From Gammaproteobacteria bacterium (GTDB taxonomy: Bacteria > Pseudomonadota > Gammaproteobacteria > Pseudomonadales > Azotimanducaceae), in contig SMWF01000019.1 of NCBI GenBank assembly GCA_004357385.1, positions 1-64,000 of the forward strand: 64,000 bases of DNA. The letters are read 5' to 3'. Below the pieces are notes generated by a model that worked only from the letters and a program-made list of their open reading frames with translations, made no database searches and was not told the DNA's origin. The position numbers were made by a program, and so were the translations under genes. Each line of letters starts with the position of its first letter. The first letter of the stretch is position 1. This document shows, piece by piece, positions 8,146-16,263 of the stretch.

Positions 8146-8738
8146 TGGCCGCGGCCCAGGCGGTAATACGCGATCGTACCGAACAGATTCGGCAGCAGGT
8201 TAATCAGCGGCCCTGGTCGATAGGACGTATCCGAGACGAATCGTTCAATGATTTCCAGTTCCTTCGCCCGACACAAGCGCTCAAAGTCCGCAAAGGTGCA
8301 CAGGTGGATATTGGGCGTGTCGTACCATCGGTGGGGCAGGTGTTTGGCAATGGGCATTGCGCCACGTGTCGCGAGATATGTCCGACAACGCCAGTGCCCG
8401 AAATTTGGAAAGGTGACAATGCACTGCTCGCCGACGCGCAGCATCTCGTCGAGCAGAGCGTCCGGCTGGCGGACGGCCTGCAGCGTTTCTGCCATCACCA
8501 CCAGATCGAAACTGTTGTCGGCGAAATTACCCAGTCCCTGATCGAGATCCTGTTCGATCACGTTGACCCCCCGCTGGATGCAACGGGTGATCATGCTCGG
8601 ATCGATCTCCAGGCCATAGCCGTTGACTTGCTTGTGGAGCTGCAGGTAGTGCAATAGTTCGCCGTCCCCACAGCCGAGATCGAGCACCCGCGCGCCCGGC
8701 CTTACCAGATCGGCGATGATCTGCAGGTCCTGCCTCAT
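8142..8738 (-). CDS. metW: Methionine biosynthesis protein MetW
   Basis: MetW is a methyltransferase-fold protein (198 residues) required together with MetX for homoserine acylation in several bacteria. The SAM-type motif [12 protein letters not shown] lies near residues 19-30, and [10 protein letters not shown] is the typical family block. ATG 8738 overlaps the metX stop by four bases (ATGA); the longer in-frame extension to 8924 lies inside metX in another frame and is rejected. The coupling to metX matches the known functional partnership. Confidence 0.94.
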   Translation of the reverse strand: MRQDLQIIADLVRPGARVLDLGCGDGELLHYLQLHKQVNGYGLEIDPSMITRCIQRGVNVIEQDLDQGLGNFADNSFDLVVMAETLQAVRQPDALLDEMLRVGEQCIVTFPNFGHWRCRTYLATRGAMPIAKHLPHRWYDTPNIHLCTFADFERLCRAKELEIIERFVSDTSYRPGPLINLLPNLFGTIAYYRLGRGQ

Positions 8739-9883
8739 CGCGGCGCATCCACTTCGCTCGCGACACGCTGCAGGTAGGTGGTGAGGACGTCGAAGTAGCG
8801 CTGCACGGGTAGCAGAAACGCATCGTGACCATGGGGGCAGTCGATGATGGTGCTGATCACGTTGCGCCGCGCCGCGACCAGCGCGTTGACGATTTCCTGG
8901 GAACGGGCCGGTGGGAAGCGCCAATCGCTGGTGAACGAAGTGACCAGAAAGTTGCAGCGGGTCTCGCTCAGTGCCGCGACGAGATCGTCGCCGAACTTGC
9001 GGGCCGGATCAAAGTAGTCCAGTGCCCGGGTCATCAGCAGGTAGGTATTTGCGTCGAAACTCTGCGAAAAGGATCGCCCCTGGTGATGCAGATAGCTCTC
9101 GACCTGGAACTCCACGTCGCGTCCGAGCGCAATATCGCCGGACTTCAGCTCGCGGCCGAATTTGTCGCGCATCCCATCGTCGGACTGGTAGGTGACATGG
9201 CCGACCATCCGGGCCAGCATCAAGCCCCGGTCTGGGTTGACGCCCTCGTCCAGATAGTTGCCGTCGTGAAACTCCCGATCGGAAACGATCGCCTGACGGG
9301 CGATTTCGTTGAACGCGATGTTTTGCGCGGAAAGCTTCGGCGCACAGGCGATCAGCACGGCATGCCGTAGCCGGTCGGGGAAGTCGATTGCCCACTGCAA
9401 CGCCTGCATGCCTCCCAGGCTGCCGCCGATGATCGCGGCCCACACCTCGATACCCAGTTGATCGGAGAATCGCGCCTGGCTGGCAACCCAGTCTGTAACG
9501 GTCACTCTGGGGAAGGTCGGCCCAAACGGCCGGCCGGTGTTCGGATCGATGCTACGCGGCCCGGTGCTGCCGTGACAGCCGCCGAGGTTGTTCAAGCTGA
9601 CGACGTAGAAGCGGTTCGTGTCGATGGGTTTCCCCGGGCCGATGCAGGTTTCCCACCAGCCGGGCTTGCGGTCTTCGACACTGTGATACCCGGCGGCGTG
9701 ATGATGTCCGGACAGCGCATGGCAGATGAGCACGGCATTGGTGCGTGCTTCGTTCAGCTCCCCGTACGTTTCATAGACCAGTTCGTGGGATGGCAACACT
9801 GCACCACATTGCAGCACGAGCGGATCATCGAAGCGCGTGCGTTGCGGGGTGACGATGCCAACGGAGTCCTCAGGTATCGACAT
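8735..9883 (-). CDS. metX: Homoserine O-acyltransferase MetX
   Basis: MetX acylates homoserine in the first committed step of methionine synthesis. The 382-residue alpha/beta hydrolase fold has the nucleophile motif GGSLGGMQ and C-terminal Asp and His regions ([16 protein letters not shown]). Whether the donor is acetyl-CoA or succinyl-CoA cannot be read safely; MetX enzymes paired with MetW in Pseudomonas are succinyltransferases, which makes that the better guess. It follows yggT after 11 bases in the eight-gene operon. Confidence 0.95.
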   Translation of the reverse strand: MSIPEDSVGIVTPQRTRFDDPLVLQCGAVLPSHELVYETYGELNEARTNAVLICHALSGHHHAAGYHSVEDRKPGWWETCIGPGKPIDTNRFYVVSLNNLGGCHGSTGPRSIDPNTGRPFGPTFPRVTVTDWVASQARFSDQLGIEVWAAIIGGSLGGMQALQWAIDFPDRLRHAVLIACAPKLSAQNIAFNEIARQAIVSDREFHDGNYLDEGVNPDRGLMLARMVGHVTYQSDDGMRDKFGRELKSGDIALGRDVEFQVESYLHHQGRSFSQSFDANTYLLMTRALDYFDPARKFGDDLVAALSETRCNFLVTSFTSDWRFPPARSQEIVNALVAARRNVISTIIDCPHGHDAFLLPVQRYFDVLTTYLQRVASEVDAPR

Positions 9884-9894
9884 CGAATGCTAGC

Positions 9895-10458
9895 TCACGT
9901 CCAGCTCAGCAACGCCGCAAACAGTTCGGGCAGCAGAAAATCACGGGCAAGGATCAGCGCCATGAAGACCAGGATGGGTGAAAAGTCGAGACCACCGAGC
10001 GATGGAACAAGCCGGCGCGCGGGCGCGAGAATGGGCTCCGTGACCTGGCGCAGTAGAACCGTGCCGGGATGATAGGTAGCGGGCGCGAGAAAGCTCAGCA
10101 CGATGACGAAGATCAGTGCGAACCAGTAGATGGTCAGAAGCAGGCTCAAGACATCGAACAGTCCGCGAACCAACAGATAGAGAATGCCCGGCATAGTGCC
10201 TGAATCCAGTGTAAACAGGACTGCAAAGGCGATCACCTTGATGAGCCAGGCGACCAGCAGCGAGGCCACGTCCAGATTGCGATAGCCCGGGATGAGTGCG
10301 CGTAGCGGTTTCAGCACCGGGTCGGTCGCTTTGACTATTCCCTGGGATATCGGATTGTAAAAGTCGGCTCTGCAGATCTGCAGGATCAATCGCGCGAGGA
10401 ACAGAAAGCACACGATATCGAAAATCGTGTCGATGATGAAAATCAGCGCGTTGTTCAT
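9895..10458 (-). CDS. yggT: YggT family integral membrane protein
   Basis: A 187-residue inner-membrane protein with two tandem YGGT repeats. Each repeat has a hydrophobic helix followed by a block like ILQICRADFYNPISQGIVKATDPVLKP or FLAPATYHPGTVLLRQVTEPILAPARRLVPSLGGLD. The exact role is unknown; the family is linked to membrane and ion-stress functions. Its start overlaps the proC stop (ATGA), the standard yggS-proC-yggT order. Confidence 0.92.
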   Translation of the reverse strand: MNNALIFIIDTIFDIVCFLFLARLILQICRADFYNPISQGIVKATDPVLKPLRALIPGYRNLDVASLLVAWLIKVIAFAVLFTLDSGTMPGILYLLVRGLFDVLSLLLTIYWFALIFVIVLSFLAPATYHPGTVLLRQVTEPILAPARRLVPSLGGLDFSPILVFMALILARDFLLPELFAALLSWT

Positions 10459-11312
10459 TCCATTTTTTTCCTTCTTGTGGTTGCAGCAGGTTGCGGCGAG
10501 CCCAACTCGACGGCCAATTCCTGCGAGCGCCGGGCCGCGGCGACCAGCGCGTCGCGAATCGTAGCAGCGAGACCGTTCGATTCGAAGATGTTCAGCGCCG
10601 CTTCGGTGGTTCCGCCGGGTGAAGTGACATTGCGGCGCAGCTGCGCAGGCGTCGCATCACTTTGTATCGCCATCAATGCCGCGCCTCTGGCCGTTTGCAG
10701 AGTCAGCCGGCGTGCGGTCTCGGGATCCAGTCCGAGATCGATGCCGGCGGCGATCATCGCCTCCATGAGATAGAAGAAGTAGGCGGGACCGCTACCCGAT
10801 ACTGCGGTCACCGCGTCGATTTCGGCTTCCGTATCTACCCAGACCACGTCACCCACGGCTTCGGCAATTCCGGTCGCGTACGCCCGCTGTTGCGGCGTAA
10901 CGTATTCGTTAGCGAACATTGCTGCCATACCCGCGCCGAACAATGCTGGCGTGTTGGGCATGCAGCGCACCACACCCAGTGGTGCGCCAGCCCAACGGGT
11001 TATCGCACCGACGGGTACGCCGGCCGCGATCGACAGGAGCAGTTGGGCGGCATTCAGTCTGTCGGCGAGGTCTGCGACCACCGTGCGCACTACCTGAGGC
11101 TTTACCGCCAGTACCACCACCGCTGCGTCCGCGACAGCTTTCGCATTGTCCTGGGTTGTCATGATGCCAAGCTCACCGACCCGAGTGAGTTGTGCCGGAT
11201 CGGGATCGGCTGCCGTGATGGAGTCGGGTGTGCGCCCGGTTGCCAGCAGACCGCCGATCAGGCTGGTGGCCATGTTGCCTGCGCCGATGAAGGCGATTCG
11301 ATCCTGTGACAC
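10455..11312 (-). CDS. proC: Pyrroline-5-carboxylate reductase
   Basis: ProC reduces 1-pyrroline-5-carboxylate to proline with NAD(P)H. The 285-residue protein has the N-terminal Rossmann motif FIGAGNMATSLIGGLL, the VLAVKPQ block and the C-terminal signature from VSGSGPAYFFYLMEAM through VTSPGGTTEAAL. It starts two bases after yggS and overlaps yggT by four bases, so all three are probably made from one transcript. Confidence 0.97.
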   Translation of the reverse strand: MSQDRIAFIGAGNMATSLIGGLLATGRTPDSITAADPDPAQLTRVGELGIMTTQDNAKAVADAAVVVLAVKPQVVRTVVADLADRLNAAQLLLSIAAGVPVGAITRWAGAPLGVVRCMPNTPALFGAGMAAMFANEYVTPQQRAYATGIAEAVGDVVWVDTEAEIDAVTAVSGSGPAYFFYLMEAMIAAGIDLGLDPETARRLTLQTARGAALMAIQSDATPAQLRRNVTSPGGTTEAALNIFESNGLAATIRDALVAAARRSQELAVELGSPQPAATTRRKKME

Positions 11313-11314
11313 GG

Positions 11315-12004
11315 CTAGCTCCTTCTTGGTCCGAACAGGGCGGTGCCGATGCGCACCAGCGTCGCGCCGTGGCTGATCGCGATCTCGAAATCCGCACTCA
11401 TCCCCATCGACAGAGTATCCCAGTGTTCCCCGCCCACCGATCTACATTCATCGAAAAGTGCCCGAAGCTGGCCGAACGGCTTGCCCGCGTCGCTGCCGGG
11501 ACCGACGGGTTTGGGAATTGCCATCAGCCCGCGCCATCGGACGCGCGGTAAGGGTATTACGGCGTGCAGCAATTCTGCCAGAGCCTCAGGCGCGATGCCT
11601 GCTTTCTGTGGCTCGGCGTCCAGGTTCACCTGGATCAGCAGGTTCAGTGGGGCTTGCTCAGTTGGACGCGCATCGGAAAGCCGTTGCGCGATTTTCTTCC
11701 GGTGGACGGTATGCACCCAATCGAAGTGATTCGCGATTGCCCGTGTTTTGTTCGACTGGAGGGCCCCGATGAAGTGCCAGCAGATGTCGAGATCAGCCAG
11801 AACCTCTAGTTTGGGCGCCGTCTCCTGGAGATAGTTTTCCCCGAAGTCGTGCACCCCGGCCTTGTACAGCGACCGAATCTCGGTTGCGGTGCGCGTCTTC
11901 GATACCGCGATCAGACGAATATCGGACGCGTCTCGACCCGCACCCGCTGCTGCCGCACGGACTCGTGCGGTAACGACTGACAACTGCTTACTGATCTGGT
12001 CCAT
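11315..12004 (-). CDS. yggS: Pyridoxal phosphate homeostasis protein YggS
   Basis: YggS/PLPBP is a PLP-binding, non-enzymatic alanine-racemase-fold protein that buffers vitamin B6 pools. The 229-residue protein carries the PLP-lysine motif LIAVSKTRTATEI, then HDFGENYLQE and a C-terminal SMGMSADFEIAISHGATLVRIGTALFG. It is the first gene of the operon running to hemW and is divergent from pilT, as in Pseudomonas. A short inverted repeat lies in its leader at 12023-12038. Confidence 0.95.
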   Translation of the reverse strand: MDQISKQLSVVTARVRAAAAGAGRDASDIRLIAVSKTRTATEIRSLYKAGVHDFGENYLQETAPKLEVLADLDICWHFIGALQSNKTRAIANHFDWVHTVHRKKIAQRLSDARPTEQAPLNLLIQVNLDAEPQKAGIAPEALAELLHAVIPLPRVRWRGLMAIPKPVGPGSDAGKPFGQLRALFDECRSVGGEHWDTLSMGMSADFEIAISHGATLVRIGTALFGPRRS

Positions 12005-12022
12005 GTTTTGTGTGCTAACCCT

Positions 12023-12038
12023 GTCGCAGTTTTGCGAC
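12023..12038. promoter_or_regulatory. Inverted repeat in the yggS/pilT divergent region
   Basis: GTCGCA (12023-12028), GTTT and TGCGAC (12033-12038) form a perfect six-base inverted repeat between the divergent yggS and pilT genes, 19 bases upstream of the yggS start. It could be an operator or a small leader hairpin. No known consensus was recognised. The 133-base divergent gap must also hold both promoters; a TATA-rich patch at 12090-12099 is the likeliest -10 region, but no convincing -35 was found. Confidence 0.3.
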
Positions 12039-12137
12039 GTAGGCTACTCTGGGCGTGGTTCAACCATGGTCTAAGTCAGGTATTGCGCATACTATAGATC
12101 GACCCGCAACGGACTGGGCAAGCAGAAAAGGATTGCT

Positions 12138-13172
12138 ATGGACATTACCGAGCTACTTGCGTTCAGTGCGAAGCAAGGCGCGTCGGACCTCCACCTCTCT
12201 GCCGGACTTCCCCCGATGATTCGGGTCGACGGAGACGTGCGTAGGATCAATCTGCCACCCCTCGAGCACAGCGAAGTGCATTCGTTGATCTACGAGATCA
12301 TGAATGACAAGCAGCGCAAGGACTACGAGGAATTTCTGGAAACGGACTTCTCCTTCGAGGTGCCTGGTGTTGCTCGGTTTCGCGTCAACGCATTCAACCA
12401 GAACCGCGGCGCGGGTGCGGTATTTCGAACCATTCCGTCCAAGGTGCTCACCATGGAGGACCTCGGCCTTGGCCAGGTCTTCAAAGACATCTCGATGGTG
12501 CCGCGTGGTCTTGTTCTGGTAACGGGCCCGACCGGCTCCGGCAAAAGTACCACCATGGCGGCGATGGTCGATTTCATCAACGACAATCGCTACCAGCATA
12601 TCCTCACCATTGAGGACCCGATTGAATTCGTTCACGAGAGCAAGAAGTGTCTCGTCAACCAACGTGAAGTGCACCGGGATACCCACGGCTTCAACGAAGC
12701 GCTGCGGGTCGCATTGCGAGAGGACCCCGACATCATTCTCATCGGCGAGATGCGCGACCTCGAAACCATCCGTCTCGCGCTAACCGCGGCGGAAACAGGC
12801 CACCTGGTGTTCGGTACGCTGCATACGACCTCCGCATCGAAGACGGTCGACCGGATCATCGACGTGTTCCCGGCCGCAGAAAAAGAGATGTGTCGCTCGA
12901 TGCTTTCCGAGTCGCTCCAGGCGGTGATCGCGCAAACGCTGTTGAAACGGGTCAACGGAGGACGGGTCCCCGCTTTCGAAATCATGATTGGCACGCCTGC
13001 CATCCGAAATCTGATTCGTGAAGGCAAGGTTGCGCAGATGTATTCCGCCATTCAGACCGGCGCCAAGGTGGGCATGCAGACCCTCGATCAGTGCCTCGAG
13101 GAGTTGGTCGCAAAGCGCACCATTACGAGAGAAATCGCACGAGAAAAGGCAAAAATGCCGGAGAATTTTTAA
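12138..13172 (+). CDS. pilT: Twitching motility retraction ATPase PilT
   Basis: PilT is the hexameric ATPase that depolymerises type IV pili and powers retraction. The 344-residue protein has the N-terminal block (SDLHLSAGLPP), Walker A GPTGSGKSTT, the Asp box (ILTIEDPIEFVH), Walker B DPDIILIGEMRD, the His box ETGHLVFGTLHT and the retraction-specific C-terminal helix region (AIRNLIREGKVAQMYSAIQTG). ATG 12138 follows a weak GGA-type ribosome site. It is followed after 28 bases by pilU, with a nonamer repeat in the gap. Confidence 0.98.
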   Translation: MDITELLAFSAKQGASDLHLSAGLPPMIRVDGDVRRINLPPLEHSEVHSLIYEIMNDKQRKDYEEFLETDFSFEVPGVARFRVNAFNQNRGAGAVFRTIPSKVLTMEDLGLGQVFKDISMVPRGLVLVTGPTGSGKSTTMAAMVDFINDNRYQHILTIEDPIEFVHESKKCLVNQREVHRDTHGFNEALRVALREDPDIILIGEMRDLETIRLALTAAETGHLVFGTLHTTSASKTVDRIIDVFPAAEKEMCRSMLSESLQAVIAQTLLKRVNGGRVPAFEIMIGTPAIRNLIREGKVAQMYSAIQTGAKVGMQTLDQCLEELVAKRTITREIAREKAKMPENF

Positions 13173-13173
13173 C

Positions 13174-13198
13174 GGTCCCGAAGGTCCCGAAGGTCCCG
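13174..13198. repeat. Tandem nonamer repeat between pilT and pilU
   Basis: GGTCCCGAA at 13174-13182 and 13183-13191 plus a partial third unit GGTCCCG (13192-13198) fill the pilT-pilU gap. On the other strand the unit is GGGACCTTC. The same 9-mer, with one variable base, recurs in tandem inside chpA (22017-22043) and gcvPB (45543-45578), so it looks like a dispersed short repeat family. The array stands where the pilU ribosome site would be expected, and no clear Shine-Dalgarno remains. Confidence 0.85.
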
Positions 13199-13200
13199 CT

Positions 13201-14340
13201 ATGGAATTCGACAAACTTTTGAAACTGGTGGTGGAGAAAGGCGCCTCCGACCTGTTCATCACCGCTGCGCGACCGCCGTCGATGAAGATCAACGGTAAGA
13301 TTTTTGCCGTGTCGAAAAACGCACTCTCTCCGGAGCAGGCGCGGGAGCTCGTGCTGGGGACCATGAACAAAGAACAACAGGACACGTTCAAGGCCGAGCA
13401 CGAGTGCAATTTTGCGATCAACAGGCGCGGTCTCGGCCGGTTCCGCGTCAGCGCGTTTTATCAGCGCAATCTCATTGGCATGGTGTTGCGTCGGATAGAA
13501 GCGAATATCCCCAAAATCGCCGAGCTGGGCCTGCCGCCGATCGTCGAAGAACTGGCCATGACGAAACGAGGACTGATCATTTTCGTCGGCGCGACTGGTA
13601 CCGGTAAATCCACGTCACTTGCTGCCATGATTGGCCACCGCAACCTGAACTCCAGCGGCCACATCATCAGCATCGAAGACCCGATCGAGTACGTGCATCA
13701 GCACGAAGGTTGTATCGTTACGCAGCGTGAAGTCGGCGTGGATACTGAAAGCTTCGACGTCGCACTGAGGAACACCCTGCGTCAGGCGCCGGATGTCATC
13801 ATGATCGGTGAGGTGCGGACGCGGGAAACAATGGAACATTCGGTTACGTTTGCTGAAACGGGGCACCTGTGCCTGTGTACGTTGCACGCTAACAATGCCA
13901 ACCAGGCGCTCGATCGGATCATTCACTTCTTTCCCAGCGATCGCCATGATCAGATCTGGATGGATCTATCGCTCAATCTCAAGGCGATCGTCGCTCAGCA
14001 GCTGGTCCCCACGGTGGACGGCCAAGGCCGCCGCGCCGCGATCGAGGTATTGATCAACACGCCGCTGATGTCTGACCATATCCGCAAAGGGGAAGTCCAC
14101 CTGCTGAAAGACTTGATGAGCAAATCGACCGAGCAGGGGATGCAGACCTTCGACCAGGCTTTGTATCGGTTGTACACAGCGGGCGAGGTGACCTACGACG
14201 CCGCGTTGGCACACGCTGACTCGCCGAACGATCTGCGGTTGATGATCAAACTGGGTACCGACGCCAGTGAAGATCCTATGGCGGGCGTCGACGGCCTTAC
14301 GCTCGAAGAGTCCGAAACCGCTTCCAGTTATCGGCGTTGA
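13201..14340 (+). CDS. pilU: PilT-like retraction ATPase PilU
   Basis: PilU is the PilT paralog that boosts pilus retraction force together with PilT. From ATG 13201 the 379-residue protein begins MEFDKLLKLVVEKGASDLF as in homologs; an in-frame extension back into pilT is not coding. It has Walker A GATGTGKSTS, EDPIEYVHQHEG, Walker B DVIMIGEVRTRE and the His box ETGHLCLCTLHANN. It ends by overlapping the convergent ruvX by 13 bases. Confidence 0.97.
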   Translation: MEFDKLLKLVVEKGASDLFITAARPPSMKINGKIFAVSKNALSPEQARELVLGTMNKEQQDTFKAEHECNFAINRRGLGRFRVSAFYQRNLIGMVLRRIEANIPKIAELGLPPIVEELAMTKRGLIIFVGATGTGKSTSLAAMIGHRNLNSSGHIISIEDPIEYVHQHEGCIVTQREVGVDTESFDVALRNTLRQAPDVIMIGEVRTRETMEHSVTFAETGHLCLCTLHANNANQALDRIIHFFPSDRHDQIWMDLSLNLKAIVAQQLVPTVDGQGRRAAIEVLINTPLMSDHIRKGEVHLLKDLMSKSTEQGMQTFDQALYRLYTAGEVTYDAALAHADSPNDLRLMIKLGTDASEDPMAGVDGLTLEESETASSYRR

Positions 14341-14729
14341 TTTGCCGGATCCTCGAGCCATGCCTCGAGGATCAACTGAGCCGCAATCGCGTGGCGCAGG
14401 TCCGGATCGTCTGACCTCGAACGCGCATCCTGACTGGTAAGTCTTTCGTCACGCATCTCCACCGGCAACTTGTAACGTGCATTCAAACGGTTGGCGAAGC
14501 GTTGCGCCCGTTTCGCCATTTCGCTTGGCGTGTCGTCCATGTTCAGCGGCAAACCGACGATCAATCGCTCCGGTTGCCATTCACGAACCAACGCGTCACA
14601 CGCCACCCAGTCGGGGCGACCATCGGTGGCGCCAAACGTGGTCACCGGCCTGGCCGAACGGGTAATCGTTTGGCCGACTGCAACGCCGATGTGTTTCAGT
14701 CCGAAGTCGAGGCCGAGCAGGGTTGCCAT
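14328..14729 (-). CDS. ruvX: Holliday junction resolvase-like / pre-16S rRNA nuclease RuvX (YqgF)
   Basis: YqgF is an RNase H-fold nuclease implicated in 5' processing of 16S rRNA and once proposed as a Holliday resolvase. The 133-residue protein starts MATLLGLDFGLKHIGVAVG, with the catalytic Asp in GLDFG, the second acidic motif in MRDERLTS and D(x)LRHAIAAQLILEAWL at the end. ATG 14729 fits homologs; the extended frame to 14795 runs toward yqgE. It follows yqgE by 19 bases, the usual pair. Confidence 0.94.
   Translation of the reverse strand: MATLLGLDFGLKHIGVAVGQTITRSARPVTTFGATDGRPDWVACDALVREWQPERLIVGLPLNMDDTPSEMAKRAQRFANRLNARYKLPVEMRDERLTSQDARSRSDDPDLRHAIAAQLILEAWLEDPANQRR
14348..14373. 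terminator. Perfect 10-bp hairpin at the pilU/ruvX convergent ends
   Basis: GATCCTCGAG (14348-14357), six loop bases and CTCGAGGATC (14364-14373) form a perfect 10-bp stem starting seven bases after the pilU stop. It lies within the last codons of ruvX, where it encodes the ILEAWLED segment. It has no T-run, so it is at best a factor-dependent terminator or a 3'-end stabiliser of the pilTU message; it may also be a by-product of the LE-x-x-LE coding pattern. Confidence 0.35.
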
Positions 14730-14748
14730 GGCGTGATTGCGGGCCCCG

Positions 14749-15312
14749 TCAGGCGTGACCGGCGTGATGTCCCATGAGGCGGAAGTCGATGCCAAGGCTG
14801 GCCGCGGCTTTATCGATGCGCTCCTCGATGGGGGTATCGAACAGCACCTCTGCGTTTGCCGGACAGGTCAGCCAGGCATTGTCGGCCACTTCCTGTTCCA
14901 GCTGGCCGGGTCCCCAGCCGGCGTGGCCGAGCGCCAGCAGAAACCGCCCGGGGCCACATCCAGCGCCGATGCTCCGCAGCGACTCCAGGGTGCTGCTCAG
15001 CATTAATCCATTGCCCAACGCAAAGCTGGCGGCATCGTGGCTGTCGTCGCTATGCAGAATCATGCCTCGCTCGGTCTGCACCGGACCGCCCATCAATACC
15101 GGTACGTCGAGCCCCGCGACGGTATCGATGCCGAGATGTTCGAGTAGGCTGGCGACGGTAATCTCCAGGGGACGATTGATCATCAAACCCATGGCGCCGT
15201 CTTCGTTGTGCTCGCAGATGTAGGTGATCGTGTTGGCGAAAAAATCACCGAGCAGCCCCGGCATCGCCAGCAGAAACTGATGTTTCAAGCAGGTATCCAT
15301 CGCCATGCACAC
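14749..15312 (-). CDS. yqgE: UPF0301 protein YqgE (AlgH family)
   Basis: A 187-residue UPF0301/AlgH family protein of unknown biochemical role, usually next to ruvX. It shows the family blocks FLLAMPGLLGDFF, YICEHNEDGAMGLMINRPLEI, PVLMGGPVQTERGMILH and LLALGHAGWGPGQLEQE. Start ATG 15312 is used; in-frame ATGs at residues 3 and 5 are alternatives. An 81-base gap upstream separates it from the TonB-like gene, and no hairpin was seen there. Confidence 0.93.
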   Translation of the reverse strand: MCMAMDTCLKHQFLLAMPGLLGDFFANTITYICEHNEDGAMGLMINRPLEITVASLLEHLGIDTVAGLDVPVLMGGPVQTERGMILHSDDSHDAASFALGNGLMLSSTLESLRSIGAGCGPGRFLLALGHAGWGPGQLEQEVADNAWLTCPANAEVLFDTPIEERIDKAAASLGIDFRLMGHHAGHA

Positions 15313-15393
15313 ATCATATCCCGGGGCCGGGGCTACGTCGCCCTTCGGCAGACTCCGGTAGCAATGGGATGCGCCAGGTCGCGTCGGTCGTGT

Positions 15394-16263
15394 TCAGGAG
15401 GACGAGGTATAACGGTTCTTTCGAAACTGCCAGGTACGGATGATCTCCAACACGTCGGTATTTTTGCGCATCTCTGGCGGAAACGGAGCGAACGGCGCGG
15501 CCAGCTGAACAATGCGCACCGCGGCGTCGTCGAGGATCGCGTATCCGGATGAATCCAGCACGCGAACCTCCTTCAGGTCGCCGTCGGGCGTGATCGCAAC
15601 CAGCAGGCGCAGGCTACCGTAGAGTCGGTCGCGGCGGGCCGCCGCGGGATAGTTGAGGTTGCCTACCGCTTCGACTTTGCGGCGCCAGGACTGCAAGTAG
15701 TAAGCATCGACGGTGCGTCTGGCGGACACGCTTGTCAGTCGGCGTACGCGTGGCCCGCGAGCCTCGGTCTGATACTGATTCTCGATCTGTGCGTCGAGGG
15801 TGGCAATCTCCTTGGCAAGGTCGAGATACCGCTGGTACGGCGTGTGGGCCGTGTCCACTGGGCTCTCAGGGGCCGGTGTTTCAGTGTTGACCTGCTGCTC
15901 CGCCGCCGCGACGGTAGTTAGTGTCGCCTGGCTGACCGCGCGCTCGGTGGCTTCCAATGACGGAAGATCGCGGGCGGCGATTTCGCGGACCACCGCCGAG
16001 GAAAAATCGGCGCTGCGGGTAGTGGTGGTTTCCTTGATCTCGGTCGCGTCGCCGCTGCCAAGCTGGTCCGACTGGGCGATGAAATCAGCATCTTCGGGCG
16101 CGTGGGCATCTCGGTGTTGCGCCAACGTGACTTCGATGGTTGGGGAGGACGTCGTCTGGGCGGTCCAGACGAAGCCAAGTCCGAGAATCAGTGCCGCATG
16201 CATCGCCAACGCCAGAAACAGCGTAAAGGAGAGCCGGTCCTTCGGCGTGATTGCGGCGTCCAT
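15394..16263 (-). CDS. TonB-like energy transducer (TonB3 type)
   Basis: A 289-residue protein with a short cytoplasmic N-terminus, one membrane anchor (about residues 11-33, LSFTLFLALAMHAALILGLGFVW), a long charged periplasmic linker and a C-terminal TonB domain (YPAAARRDRLYGSLRLLVAITPDGDL, then VRIVQLAAPFAPFPP). The linker lacks the Pro-Glu/Pro-Lys repeats of classical TonB. No exbB or exbD is nearby. The place, between gshB and yqgE and beside pilG, matches tonB3 of Pseudomonas aeruginosa, which is needed for twitching motility. Its ATG overlaps the gshB stop by one base. Confidence 0.88.
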   Translation of the reverse strand: MDAAITPKDRLSFTLFLALAMHAALILGLGFVWTAQTTSSPTIEVTLAQHRDAHAPEDADFIAQSDQLGSGDATEIKETTTTRSADFSSAVVREIAARDLPSLEATERAVSQATLTTVAAAEQQVNTETPAPESPVDTAHTPYQRYLDLAKEIATLDAQIENQYQTEARGPRVRRLTSVSARRTVDAYYLQSWRRKVEAVGNLNYPAAARRDRLYGSLRLLVAITPDGDLKEVRVLDSSGYAILDDAAVRIVQLAAPFAPFPPEMRKNTDVLEIIRTWQFRKNRYTSSS

